Notes: generated by a model not told the origin, from the sequence alone. Positions 1 through 10,104 are shown, counted from the stretch's first letter. The stretch: 64,000 bases of DNA from an uncultured Methylococcales bacterium (GCA_903902705.1 CAIUVX010000079.1:1-64000); one strand, 5' to 3'. Numbers and translations: made by a program.

Positions 1-1
1 G

Positions 2-2524
2 ACTACCCGCCAAACTACCGTACAGGAAACTGCCCGCGTAAGCGTACAAAGTAAAAATCAAGGCAATGCTGGAACTATCGGTATTTTTGCCAACATGAAA
101 ACTGGCACAGTCAATGTTGCGGGCAAACTCGATGCTTCCGCCCCTAAAAATGGCAATGGCGGTTTTATCGACACCTCAGCAGCCCATGTTAAAGTGGCTG
201 ATACCGCCAAAATCAGCACCAAAGCCAACAACGGCACAACAGGAAACTGGTTAATCGACCCGCAGGATTACACCATCGCCGCCACAGGCGGTGACATCAC
301 AGGCGCGGCACTCAGCGCGAATCTGGCAAACACAGGCGTGACTATTGCCAGTACATCAGGTGCAACAGCGGGTAATGGCGATATATTCGTCAATGACATC
401 GTTAGCTGGGCAGCCAATACCCTGACCCTGAATGCACTGCGCAATATCAACATTAACGCCAATCTGAACGGCTCAGGCGCGGCAAAACTGGCGTTGGAAT
501 ATGGACAAGGCGCGGTAGCATTAAACAACACTAGCGATTACAACATCAACAACGGCGCGAAAGTCAACTTAGCGGCTGGGCAGAATTTCAGCACTAAACT
601 GGGGTCAAATGGTATTTTGACACCCTACACCGTGATTACCAGTTTGGGTGCAGAAGGGGATGCAACGAGTGGTACAAATCAAAGCTTACAAGGCATAGCA
701 AGAACCGCTAATTTATCGGGCAAGTATGTATTAGGGGCGGATATTGATGCCACTGCAACCAGCGGTTGGAATACGGGTGCGGGGTTTACGCCTATCGGTA
801 CATATTTTACTGGTCTTTTTTTCGTGGGCAAGTTTGACGGCTTAGGTCACACCATTTCATCGTTAACAATTAATAGCCCAAGCATTCTCAATGATGTTGG
901 TTTGTTCGGTGATATTACTTTTAATAGTGTTATTCGTAATGTCGGTTTGATCAATGCTAACGTCGCCGCGCCTGTAGCAGGTGGTCAACAATACACAGGT
1001 GCATTGGTCGGATGGAACCAAGGCGGCACTATCAGCAACAGCTATGCGACAGGCTTTAGTGTCTTTAGTGGTGCTTGGTATGTCGGCGGGCTAGTGGGAT
1101 ATAACGAGGGCACTATCAGCAACAGCTATGCGACGGCTAATGTCACTGGGCCTAACTATGTCGGCGGGCTGGTGGGAGCTAACACTGGTACTATCAGCAA
1201 CAGCTATGCGACAGGTAGTGTCACTGGGACTAGCCAAGTCGGCGGGCTAGCGGGAAGCAACGAGGCAGGCGGCACTATCAGCAACAGCTATGCGACGGGT
1301 AATGTGAATGGCGGCGTAACAAATGTCGGTGGTTTAGTTGGTTGGAACAGAGCAAGCAGCACTATCAGTAACTCTTTCTGGAATACTCAAACGCAAACCC
1401 ACGGCATAACGGCGACTGTTGGTTCAAATGCTGGCACTGTAACCAACACCACAGGCAAAACCACCGCGCAAATGAAACAACTGGCAACCTTTAGCGGTGC
1501 AGGGTGGAATATTTCCAACACAGGCGGTAGCACAGCGGTTTGGCGGATTTATGAAGGCAACACCGCGCCGCTGTTACGCTCCTTTTTAACGCCTTTAACT
1601 GTCGCTGCCAGCAGTTTTACTAAAACCTACAACGGACTCAGTGATTCTTCCACTTATACCAATCCCACAACGGGAGCGGCTATTGGAACGGCTATTACTC
1701 CTTATACCAATACCACAACGGGAGCGGCTATTACTCCCAGTACGAATTTACTTGGTTCTGCCACTTTTTACGACACGGCAAAAAATGTAGGTATTTATAC
1801 AGCTTCCACCACAGGCTTGTTTTCCAATCAACAAGGCTATGATATTTCAAATGGTACGGGTACGCTGACCATTACCCCAGCCACATTGACTTACACCGCC
1901 AACGCAGCAAGTCGTTTATATGGTGCGGCTAATCCCACCTTTTCAGGCACGGTGACGGGCTTTGTTAATCGAGAGTTGCTGGCTAATGTCACTACGGGAA
2001 CAGCAAGCTATTCCAGTCTGGCTAACAATACCAGCAATATCGGTAATTACCTGATTACAGGTTCAGGACTACTGGCTAATTTTGGCAACTATATCTTCGT
2101 CCAAGCTCCGAGTAACAGTACGGCGTTAACTATCAAACTATCCGATGACATTAAACCTGTGGTAAAACCATCCGATGACGTTATCCCTGAGAAAAAACAA
2201 GAGCTAGAGCTTGTTAAGCCCGTTATTCAAGTCAATCTGAATTTCATTACGCCATTGCAAGTCTCCACTACATTTTTAGAGCAATATTATGAAAAACACG
2301 CTCATTTTAATGACTATGTCGATGCGGATTACGGGCAGTACGAAAACAATGATGAGACATCAACTACCGTGAATTATCAATGGCATCAAGATCATGGCAA
2401 AAAACACTGGTATGAAAAGAAACAGGATCATAACAATACCAGCCTTTATACCGCTCTGTTGTACATCCTTGAAAAGAACGGCATAAAACTACCCGTAGGA
2501 TTGTTGGATAATCTTAAGTTTTAA
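2..2524 (+). CDS. C-terminal part of filamentous haemagglutinin/TpsA-like exoprotein with GLUG repeats and MBG-like domains (5' truncated by window edge)
   Basis: Reading frame is open from base 2 through the listed ATG at 95; repeated GTISNSYATG/VGGLVG (GLUG) motifs; LTYTANAASRLYGAANPTFSGTVTGF is MBG-like; C-term ILEKNGIKLP resembles the C-term of the next gene. Confidence 0.85.
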   Translation, partial: TTRQTTVQETARVSVQSKNQGNAGTIGIFANMKTGTVNVAGKLDASAPKNGNGGFIDTSAAHVKVADTAKISTKANNGTTGNWLIDPQDYTIAATGGDITGAALSANLANTGVTIASTSGATAGNGDIFVNDIVSWAANTLTLNALRNININANLNGSGAAKLALEYGQGAVALNNTSDYNINNGAKVNLAAGQNFSTKLGSNGILTPYTVITSLGAEGDATSGTNQSLQGIARTANLSGKYVLGADIDATATSGWNTGAGFTPIGTYFTGLFFVGKFDGLGHTISSLTINSPSILNDVGLFGDITFNSVIRNVGLINANVAAPVAGGQQYTGALVGWNQGGTISNSYATGFSVFSGAWYVGGLVGYNEGTISNSYATANVTGPNYVGGLVGANTGTISNSYATGSVTGTSQVGGLAGSNEAGGTISNSYATGNVNGGVTNVGGLVGWNRASSTISNSFWNTQTQTHGITATVGSNAGTVTNTTGKTTAQMKQLATFSGAGWNISNTGGSTAVWRIYEGNTAPLLRSFLTPLTVAASSFTKTYNGLSDSSTYTNPTTGAAIGTAITPYTNTTTGAAITPSTNLLGSATFYDTAKNVGIYTASTTGLFSNQQGYDISNGTGTLTITPATLTYTANAASRLYGAANPTFSGTVTGFVNRELLANVTTGTASYSSLANNTSNIGNYLITGSGLLANFGNYIFVQAPSNSTALTIKLSDDIKPVVKPSDDVIPEKKQELELVKPVIQVNLNFITPLQVSTTFLEQYYEKHAHFNDYVDADYGQYENNDETSTTVNYQWHQDHGKKHWYEKKQDHNNTSLYTALLYILEKNGIKLPVGLLDNLKF
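1020..1370 (+). repeat. GLUG-type coding repeats (ACTATCAGCAACAGCTATGCGAC recurring)
   Basis: About five near-identical copies of the nucleotide string within the ORF. Confidence 0.85.
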
Positions 2525-2532
2525 GCGATCGT

Positions 2533-2599
2533 AGCATGACTGCCAGTCCTTTAAAGGACTGGCAGTCATTAATTCGCTATAATCAGGTTTAACCCACTA
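2533..2599. repeat. Palindromic MITE/REP-like element, family A copy 1 (perfect 34-bp palindrome 2536-2569 plus GTTTAACCCACT end)
   Basis: ATGACTGCCAGTCCTTTAAAGGACTGGCAGTCAT; related copies at 19922-19998 and 35774-35870. Confidence 0.85.
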
Positions 2600-2692
2600 G
2601 CCCGTTTTTTAACACTCATCCAACGCAGATAATAAAATTTTGACTATTATGTAAGCATCGAGTGTAACCCTTCAAAAAAAGACATTACCATC

Positions 2693-5600
2693 ATGAATCA
2701 CACCTATCACAGTATCTGGAATGACGCATTAGGCGCGTGGGTTGCGGTTTCGGAAATTGCCAAAGGGCAAGGAAAACGCTCTTCAAATCGCCGTAAAAAT
2801 ACAAAAGACTGGCAGTCATTTACGCCGTTATTGACAACAGGTTTATTGGTTTGCTCAAACCCTGTGTGGGCATTGCCGACGGGTGAACAACTGATGGCTG
2901 GGCAAGCGACTGTGAGTACGCCTAACGCCAATCAAATGCAAATTGACCAAACTAGCCAAAAAGCGGTTATTAATTGGCAAGATTTTTCCGTTCAGCAACA
3001 TGAAAGCGTTACTATTCAACAGCCCAATGCCAATGCCGCGTTATTGAATCGGGTAGTCGGACAAGATGCCAGTCAGATTCAAGGGCAAATCAAAGCCAAC
3101 GGGCAAGTGTATATCGTTAATCCCAATGGCGTGGTCTTCGGTAAAAATGCGCAAGTGGATGTCGGTGGTTTAGTTGCCACTACCCACAATATCAACGATG
3201 CCGATTTTATGGCGGGCAAAAATCACTTCACTCAAAACGGCGCGAAAGGTAGCGTTGAAAACCACGGCACGATAAAAACCCCAGAAGGCGGCGTGGTGGC
3301 ATTGATTGGTGAAAAAGTCACTAATACGGGGTCGATTAACACCCCGAAAGGCACAACGGTTCTCGCCGCAGGTAAAACTGTAGACCTAGATTTTAAGGGT
3401 GATGGGCTAGTCGAAGTCAAAGTTTCCGAAGCCGCGTTAAATGCGCAAATTGCCAACAAAGGCGCGATTCAAGCTGACGGTGGCAGAGTTGTCCTGACGG
3501 CTAAAGCCGCTGGAAAACTAATGGACACCGTGATTAATCAAGACGGTATCGTTCGCGCTCAAGGCATGGTAGAACGCAACGGTGAAATTATTCTCGAAGC
3601 TGATACTGTGGTACAAACAGGAACACTGGATGCCTCAGGAAAAACAGGCGGCACAATCAATATCAACGCCCGCGCTATTCTTGATACAGGTACAAGCAAT
3701 GCAGACGGAGTTACAGGCAGTGGCGGAAAAATAACTCTAACTGCCCGTGATTCCATTATCCAAACTACCGCCGCTAATACTCATGCCAACGGCAAAACCA
3801 CAGGCGGCACAGTCCACCTTGAAGCCGCTAACAGCGTGTACAGCTCAGGAAAACTCAGTGCGACGGGTGAGCAAGGCGGCACAATTCGCGTAGACGGAAA
3901 TTTTCATAGCACGAAAACCAAACTCTCCAACACTGCAAAAACCACTACTGTCAACAGCACGCACCACCTAACAGCCGATGGGAGTGACACGGGGATAACA
4001 CACGTCAGCGGTACTCTCAATGCCAGCGGTAACGGTGTGAGTAAAACAGGCGGCAAGATAGTGGTTACAGGTGACAATATATTAATAGACAGTACCGCTA
4101 AATTGAGTGCAACAGGTGTGTCAGGCGGGGGTGATATTCTCGTCGGTGGTAGCTGGAAAAACTCCGATACCAGCATACGCCAAGCCAATACGACTGTTGT
4201 TAAACAAGGCGCGGTTCTCGATGCCAGTGCAACTGATAAAGGCAAAGGCGGTACTGTGGTTGTGTGGTCAAATGTTCAGAATGAAAAATCAGCTACTCGC
4301 GCTCAGGGTACGTTGCTCGCTAAAGGGGGGCTAAATGGTGGCGACGGTGGTCGCATTGAAACTTCTGGGCATTGGTTAAATACCGATAATATTAAAGTGG
4401 ATGCTTCTGCATCGCACGGTAACAGCGGCTTATGGTTGCTTGATCCGTGGAATGTCATTATTGGCAATGTATCGGCAAGTGGCACTCCGTTTGCTAATCC
4501 ATTTTCACCCACACAAGACTCCATTATTCTTGCCTCAGACATTGAAACGGCACTTAACACAGGAAGCAACGTTACTATTACCACAGGTTTAACTGGCACG
4601 AGTGCAGGTGACATCACAGTAAATTCATCAATAGCCAAAACGAATGGCACAAGTGCAACATTGACCTTAGCGGCTGCTAACGCCGTCATCATCAACAGTA
4701 GTGTCGATATCAGTTCTATCAGCAATGCACTCAATGTTATTCTTAACGCCGATGCGGATAGTAGCGGAGCAGGCAATATCCAAATGCAGGCTGGTTCAAG
4801 TATCAGCACCAACGGCGGTAATATTATTATGGGTGGAGGCACTTGTACTGCCTTGAGTTGCACTGGCGCAGCGACTGGCTATGATGCGAACAACCAATTT
4901 ATGAGTAACGGCATCATTTTCGGTGGTAACGTCGACTCTTCCATCGCGCTCAACAGCAGTGGCGGCAATATGTGGCTGCAAGGTCAAGGCATCAATGATC
5001 CATTAACTGGCTCAGCACTAACAACACATACTGGTATTATTACATTTTATCTGGCTCTCAATTCTGGCGGTGGTGATATTAGCTTTCAGGGCGTAAGCGG
5101 TACTGGCATCAGTTTCAATCGTGGCATAGATATTGAAAATAGTAGCTTGCTTAGTGAGGGAGGGGCTATGACGCTGAACGGTAAAGAAGTATCGGCAACA
5201 ACGACTACCGAGAATAATATAGGCATAGCACTTTTTTCCTCTACGCTTGCCAGCAATAGCGGAACTATGACGTTGAACGGCTCTAGCTTACATGATGTCG
5301 GCTTGTTTGTGGATCAGGGTAGCAGTATCGGTAACAGAGGACAGTCGGGGGCGATTATTATCAAAACGGACACAACTACTGCATCTGATAGCATTAAGCT
5401 GAATCCCAGTGCGATTACGGGTACGGGTAACTTATTTTTATTACCTGTGAATCCTGCAACCACCATTGGCTTGGCTGGCGGAGCGGGGACATTCAATTTC
5501 GACGCAACTGAATTAGCTACTATTGCAAACGGCTTTTCCAGCATCACTATTGGCAATCAATCAGGCACTGGATTGACTAACGTAGGTACTTGGGCAGCAC

Positions 5601-6616
5601 CCAGTTCAGCGGATTTAACTATTTTTGGTAGCGGTATCACGCAAACAGGTATCCTCACTATTGGTTCAGGTAAAAATTTGGTTCTTGTCAGTAATAATGG
5701 TATTGCTAATAGTTTTACTGGCAATTATATAAATACATTCGGCAGCACTGCGATCAACGTTTCTGGCGGCGGTCGTGCGCTAATATATTCCACCGATCCT
5801 AGACTCAATAGCCTTAATGGCTTAGTCGCCGATTTTAAACATTACGCGCAACCCTACACAGGTATCACACCTAGCTATGCCAGTTCAGGCAATTGGTTTT
5901 TTTATGGCATGACCCCTGTGTTGACCGTAACTCCTAACAGTCAAACAATAACTTACGGCGGCACACCCGCTAATTTTGGCTCTACCCTAACGGGTTTTAT
6001 TGATGGCGATACCGTCAACACATCGGGTATTAATGGTTCAGCACTGTTTGGTATTGATAATTTCACAGGGGCGATTGGTAGTTACAATGTGGCTTACTTA
6101 AGCGGTTTAGCCAGTAGCTTAGGCTATCTTTTTGTTGATAATACTGGCTCTATTAATGAACTAACAGTGATTCCACCTGTTGAAATACCCGTTGTTCCAC
6201 CACCTGTTGTTGAACCGCCTGTTACTCCAATTGAGCCAGTGATTCCACCTGTTGAAATACCCATTGTTCCACCACTTGTTGTTGAACCGCCTGTTATTCC
6301 AATTGAGCCAGTGATTAAGGTTAATTTTATTAACTCAAATTTTTTCGTGTCACAAACAAGCTTATTGCAACAATCGACAATATTTTTGCCTTTGGAACAC
6401 GAAAAATTAGCTAACGATGATGAGGATACTCTCGATATAAAAGATGAAGGTATGAAATTACCTGTTATTAATATTAGCGATCCTTTCAACACAAGCTGCC
6501 AAAATCCAGTAGCCAGCATTGGCGGGGTGTCGCGTAATTGGATGTTAGCAAGCCCTGCCAGCATGACGGCTTTTGTTAATTTAGGAACTCTTTTTAATTG
6601 GATAGACGCGCATTAG
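2693..6616 (+). CDS. Filamentous haemagglutinin/TpsA-like two-partner secretion exoprotein
   Basis: ESPR-type extended signal peptide (MNHTYHSIWNDALGAWVAVSEIAKGQGKRSS), TPS domain (VNWQDFSVQQHESVTIQQPNANAALLNRVVGQDASQIQGQIKANGQVYIVNPNGVVFGKNAQVDVGGLVATT). Confidence 0.93.
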   Translation: MNHTYHSIWNDALGAWVAVSEIAKGQGKRSSNRRKNTKDWQSFTPLLTTGLLVCSNPVWALPTGEQLMAGQATVSTPNANQMQIDQTSQKAVINWQDFSVQQHESVTIQQPNANAALLNRVVGQDASQIQGQIKANGQVYIVNPNGVVFGKNAQVDVGGLVATTHNINDADFMAGKNHFTQNGAKGSVENHGTIKTPEGGVVALIGEKVTNTGSINTPKGTTVLAAGKTVDLDFKGDGLVEVKVSEAALNAQIANKGAIQADGGRVVLTAKAAGKLMDTVINQDGIVRAQGMVERNGEIILEADTVVQTGTLDASGKTGGTININARAILDTGTSNADGVTGSGGKITLTARDSIIQTTAANTHANGKTTGGTVHLEAANSVYSSGKLSATGEQGGTIRVDGNFHSTKTKLSNTAKTTTVNSTHHLTADGSDTGITHVSGTLNASGNGVSKTGGKIVVTGDNILIDSTAKLSATGVSGGGDILVGGSWKNSDTSIRQANTTVVKQGAVLDASATDKGKGGTVVVWSNVQNEKSATRAQGTLLAKGGLNGGDGGRIETSGHWLNTDNIKVDASASHGNSGLWLLDPWNVIIGNVSASGTPFANPFSPTQDSIILASDIETALNTGSNVTITTGLTGTSAGDITVNSSIAKTNGTSATLTLAAANAVIINSSVDISSISNALNVILNADADSSGAGNIQMQAGSSISTNGGNIIMGGGTCTALSCTGAATGYDANNQFMSNGIIFGGNVDSSIALNSSGGNMWLQGQGINDPLTGSALTTHTGIITFYLALNSGGGDISFQGVSGTGISFNRGIDIENSSLLSEGGAMTLNGKEVSATTTTENNIGIALFSSTLASNSGTMTLNGSSLHDVGLFVDQGSSIGNRGQSGAIIIKTDTTTASDSIKLNPSAITGTGNLFLLPVNPATTIGLAGGAGTFNFDATELATIANGFSSITIGNQSGTGLTNVGTWAAPSSADLTIFGSGITQTGILTIGSGKNLVLVSNNGIANSFTGNYINTFGSTAINVSGGGRALIYSTDPRLNSLNGLVADFKHYAQPYTGITPSYASSGNWFFYGMTPVLTVTPNSQTITYGGTPANFGSTLTGFIDGDTVNTSGINGSALFGIDNFTGAIGSYNVAYLSGLASSLGYLFVDNTGSINELTVIPPVEIPVVPPPVVEPPVTPIEPVIPPVEIPIVPPLVVEPPVIPIEPVIKVNFINSNFFVSQTSLLQQSTIFLPLEHEKLANDDEDTLDIKDEGMKLPVINISDPFNTSCQNPVASIGGVSRNWMLASPASMTAFVNLGTLFNWIDAH
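6167..6310 (+). repeat. 72-bp tandem duplication encoding a Pro-rich linker (VIPPVEIPVVPPPVVEPPVTPIEP x2)
   Basis: Copies 6167-6238 and 6239-6310 differ at only a few bases. Confidence 0.9.
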
Positions 6617-6686
6617 AATATTAACAAACAAAATATGTGTGTAATTAGTAAAACAATTGGTCATCATAATGCCAGCTATCTAAAAG

Positions 6687-7092
6687 GTTAAGCCAGTAGT
6701 TTAGGCTATGTTTTCGTTGATAACACAGCCTCTATCGATGAACTAATTATTCAAACTAAGATCATTGACTCAAACTTCTTGGTGTCGCAGATTAGTCCGT
6801 TACAACAATCCGCATTATTCTTGCCTTTGGCTAATGAAAAAGTAGCCAATGACGATAATTTTCTGGCGATATAGCTGGCGCAGTATTTGTGATTACAAAA
6901 CCGTTCGCGCTGAGCCTGTCGAAGCGTGAATGTGGTTCGACTGTTCGACAAGCTCACAGCTCACCACGAACGGTATCATTTTATTGTGCTTTAGCGATAG
7001 AAGACGACGGTATAAAATTACCCATTAAGCTTCGTACCATTGGCATCCATGTCTATCTGTTCAGTTGGGACGAGTATTTAAGCTATGCTTAA
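6687..7092 (+). pseudogene. Decayed 3' fragment of a TpsA-like gene, split by a REP/MITE-like element
   Basis: ASSLGYVFVDNTASIDELII...KIIDSNFLVSQISPLQQSALFLPLANEKVANDDNFLAI* (6689-6874) and LAIEDDGIKLPI (from about 6990) match the end of the 2693-6616 protein. Confidence 0.8.
6891..6980. repeat. REP/MITE-like element, family B copy 1 (GATTACAAAACCGTTCG...GAGCCTGTCGAA...TTCGACAAGCTCA...CGAACGGTATCATT)
   Basis: Near-identical copy at 16841-16929; internal inverted repeats. Confidence 0.88.
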
Positions 7093-7931
7093 TCATCTTG
7101 CTGATATTTACGGCGGATTGCCTCTTCGCGAGCATCGTCAATTTCTCGCATAATGCTTTTAACATCGGCGCGTTTTTCGTTACTTTTAAACTGCCCTGTT
7201 AATTCAACCTCTGGGTGTAATAAACCACTTTGATACAGCTTCCAGATTTCTTTGCCGTATTGGGTGGTCAATAGTTCAGACGCGAATTGCCCAAAATAAT
7301 TTGCCAAATTATTCACATCACGTTCCAGCATTTGTGCGGCATTATTATTTGCCGCAGCATTCACCGCTTGCGGTAAGTCAATAACAACTGGGCCATGGGT
7401 ATCAATCAGAATGTTGTATTCAGATAAATCACCATGCACTAGCCCTGCACACAGCATACGCACCACTTCTTTAATCAATATCGCGTGATATTCCAACGCT
7501 TGCTCACGGCTTAAGTCAAGATCATTCAATCGTGGCGCGGCATTACCATCTGCATCAGTCACTAACTCCATCAGCAACACGCCTTCGATAAAGTTATAAG
7601 GCTTTGGCACGCGCACACCCACAGCCGCAAGCTGGTATAAAGCCTCGACTTCGGCATTTTGCCACGCGGCTTCTTGCTGTTTTTCGCCAAAGCGTGAGCC
7701 TTTTTGCATCGCCCGTGCTTGCCGACTATTACGCACTTTACGACCTTCTTGATACACTGTTTGTTGCTGAAAACTACGTTGGCTGGCATCTTTATAGACT
7801 TTTGCACAACGAATTTCACCTTCTGAGCGCACGACATAAACCGCTGCTTCTTTGCCACTTTTTAATGGGCGCAACACCTCATCAATTAAACCATCACGCA
7901 CCAAGGCTTCAAGTCTTGTTGGAGTTTTCAT
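7089..7931 (-). CDS. RIO1-family serine/threonine protein kinase
   Basis: LKSGKEAAVYVV, CAKVYK, LVHGDLSEYNILI, VVIDLPQAV catalytic and metal-binding motifs. Confidence 0.9.
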   Translation of the reverse strand: MKTPTRLEALVRDGLIDEVLRPLKSGKEAAVYVVRSEGEIRCAKVYKDASQRSFQQQTVYQEGRKVRNSRQARAMQKGSRFGEKQQEAAWQNAEVEALYQLAAVGVRVPKPYNFIEGVLLMELVTDADGNAAPRLNDLDLSREQALEYHAILIKEVVRMLCAGLVHGDLSEYNILIDTHGPVVIDLPQAVNAAANNNAAQMLERDVNNLANYFGQFASELLTTQYGKEIWKLYQSGLLHPEVELTGQFKSNEKRADVKSIMREIDDAREEAIRRKYQQDD

Positions 7932-9174
7932 TACCGTCCTTTAATAACCATGTTAATACACCTTCTCCCGCCGCTCGCCCACTGGCAAAGCAGGCGGTTA
8001 ATAAATAGCCGCCCGTTGGTGCTTCCCAATCGAGCATTTCACCCGCACAAAACACGCCCGATAAGGCGCGTATCATTAAATTTTCATCCATTGCTTCAAA
8101 TTTTACCCCACCCGCGCTACTAATTGCCTCATCAATTGGTCTGGGTGCAATTAAAATAATCGGCAAGGCTTTAATAGTAGTTGCCAGTTTTACAGGGTCA
8201 TTAAACTCTGCTGCGGTCATTACTTCGCGTAACAAACCCGCTTTGATACCCGTAATTCCTAGTCGTTTGCGTAAATGATTTGCCATAGAATCTTTACCGC
8301 GTGCGTGCGATAAACGGGCAATTAATGATGACAAGTCTTTATCAGGTGCCAAATCAAGATGAAGCAGTGCTAATCCTGTCTCAGCACAATTATCGCGTAG
8401 CAATGCTGATGCGGCATAACACAATCCACCTTCAATGCCTGTTTTAGTGATGATTAAATCACCGCGCTGAAAAAAACTAACACCATTAGCATTGCTAAAG
8501 CTTAAAGTCACCGACTTTAACGGTTGCCCTGCAAAACGACTGGAAAAATACTCACTCCAGCCGACATCAAAACCACAGTTGGCAGGTTTTAGTGGCGCAA
8601 GTTCAACGCCGCGTTGTTGTAGCATCTCTACCCACGCGCCTGTAGAACCTAATCGCGCCCAACTGCCACCACCCAACGCTAACACGATGGCATCAGCATT
8701 AATAATCCGTTCACCATCAGGGGTAGCAAATCGTAATTGACTATTGTCATTAGCAAGCCAGCCTAACCAACGATGACGCACATGAAACACTACCCCAGCC
8801 CTACGCAAACGCTGTAACCATGCGCGTAATAAAGGCGCGGCTTTCATATCAGTTGGAAATACTCGCCCCGATGAGCCAACAAAGGTATCAATCCCCAGAT
8901 TTTTTGCCCATGCTCTGACAGCCTCAGGGGTAAAATGTTTAAGTATCGGTTCAAGATAAAACCGTTGCTCTCCATAACGCGACAAGAAGGTCTCGAAGGC
9001 TTCAGCATGAGAAATATTTAACCCACCTTTGCCCGCCATCAAAAACTTTCGTCCGACCGATGGCATTGCATCATACAGTTCAACTTTGACACCTGCGTGA
9101 ATTAACACGTCAGCCGCCATTAAACCCGCAGGACCGCCGCCAATGATTGCGACCGTCTTATCGACTAAAGACAT
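7909..9174 (-). CDS. HI0933/BaiN-like NAD(P)/FAD-dependent oxidoreductase (ORF track start 9204; Met at 9174 is equally plausible)
   Basis: VAIIGGGPAGLMAADVL Rossmann motif; GRKFLMAGKGGLNISHAE; C-term GEMLDWEAPTGGYLLTACFASGRAAG. Confidence 0.9.
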   Translation of the reverse strand: MSLVDKTVAIIGGGPAGLMAADVLIHAGVKVELYDAMPSVGRKFLMAGKGGLNISHAEAFETFLSRYGEQRFYLEPILKHFTPEAVRAWAKNLGIDTFVGSSGRVFPTDMKAAPLLRAWLQRLRRAGVVFHVRHRWLGWLANDNSQLRFATPDGERIINADAIVLALGGGSWARLGSTGAWVEMLQQRGVELAPLKPANCGFDVGWSEYFSSRFAGQPLKSVTLSFSNANGVSFFQRGDLIITKTGIEGGLCYAASALLRDNCAETGLALLHLDLAPDKDLSSLIARLSHARGKDSMANHLRKRLGITGIKAGLLREVMTAAEFNDPVKLATTIKALPIILIAPRPIDEAISSAGGVKFEAMDENLMIRALSGVFCAGEMLDWEAPTGGYLLTACFASGRAAGEGVLTWLLKDGNENSNKT

Positions 9175-9501
9175 GAATAGAATTCCTTTCGATGTAGTTG
9201 GCATTTACAGCCGACATTGAATATTAATTATTGATTTTAAAGTATTTTAATTTTCTAACACGCCTAAAAAACAAGGCTTAGGATACAGCATCAAATGCCT
9301 TAGAACAAAAGAGCCTTGTATTATGAATGGGGTGTAGCACATTTATAGGGGAATTTTTGATCATTAGAAAATAATTTTAGCGTACCAGACAAATAATTGC
9401 GTTCAGTCAGTTGCCGTTAAGTTTGGCACGAGTATTATAGCTTCCGTGTTCGTAACTAGACTGTTAAACCCTCTTGATAACTTACCTGAAGGAATATAAC
9501 A

Positions 9502-9807
9502 ATGAAAAAAATACTTTTTTTTACTGCTATGATTTTATTTTCACCACTGTCTTACCCTGATTTTAATTTTAATGATGGGCAATTTGCGTGGGGCAATGAA
9601 CATCGTGAGCATCGACATCATCATCGCCATAATGATAGTTACCAGCAAGGCTATTATCAACAGGCACCCAATGTTTATTACCAGCAACCACAGATTCGCT
9701 ATTATTCACAACCACAACAACCGCAAATTTATTATTCCCCGCAGCCACAAGTTCCCATCTATGTACGACCAGGCGAAATAAACCCTAATTTACGTCCCCC
9801 TTGGTAA
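9502..9807 (+). CDS. Small secreted His- and Gln/Tyr/Pro-rich protein of unknown function
   Basis: N-terminal signal peptide MKKILFFTAMILFSPLSYP; HREHRHHHRHND; QQ/YY/QP-rich; GGA-type SD upstream of 9502. Confidence 0.65.
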   Translation: MKKILFFTAMILFSPLSYPDFNFNDGQFAWGNEHREHRHHHRHNDSYQQGYYQQAPNVYYQQPQIRYYSQPQQPQIYYSPQPQVPIYVRPGEINPNLRPPW

Positions 9808-10104
9808 GTTATCGTGATTTTTGCATTGCAGTCGCTTAATGGCGGCTGTGAAAGTATTTTGGTATGGAGTTAAAAATATGTTTTTTGACTCCATAGTCAT
9901 ACAAAAATGAGTTAAAAATAACATTGAGGGTTATTCTAAATTCTTTCATGGTCTCGAAGAATGGCAAACTCACGATAATTCCCGTAATTATCAAACTTTG
10001 TGAATCCCCAGCAGACTTATATTTTTATTGATCTCACTCTCCTTAAAATTGACTATATCGGGTATGATTGCCTAGCTTATTTAATTATTTTAGGAGAAAA
10101 CAAT

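Noticed and set aside
3232-4863. Antisense ORFs (e.g. 3232-3459, 3904-4245, 4303-4863) inside TpsA
   Set aside because: Opposite a clear ESPR/TPS-domain coding frame; Leu/Val/Pro-rich mirror translations of repeat-rich DNA with no independent support.
6891-6980. GAGCCTGTCGAA/TTCGACAAGCTCA repeat as a novel regulatory site
   Set aside because: This core is a widely seen REP-type palindrome in proteobacteria; kept as a repeat, with only its position in the pseudogene considered notable.
7571-8008. ORFs 7571-7858 (-) and 7604-8008 (+)
   Set aside because: Overlap the well-supported RIO kinase and flavoprotein frames with no recognisable domain.
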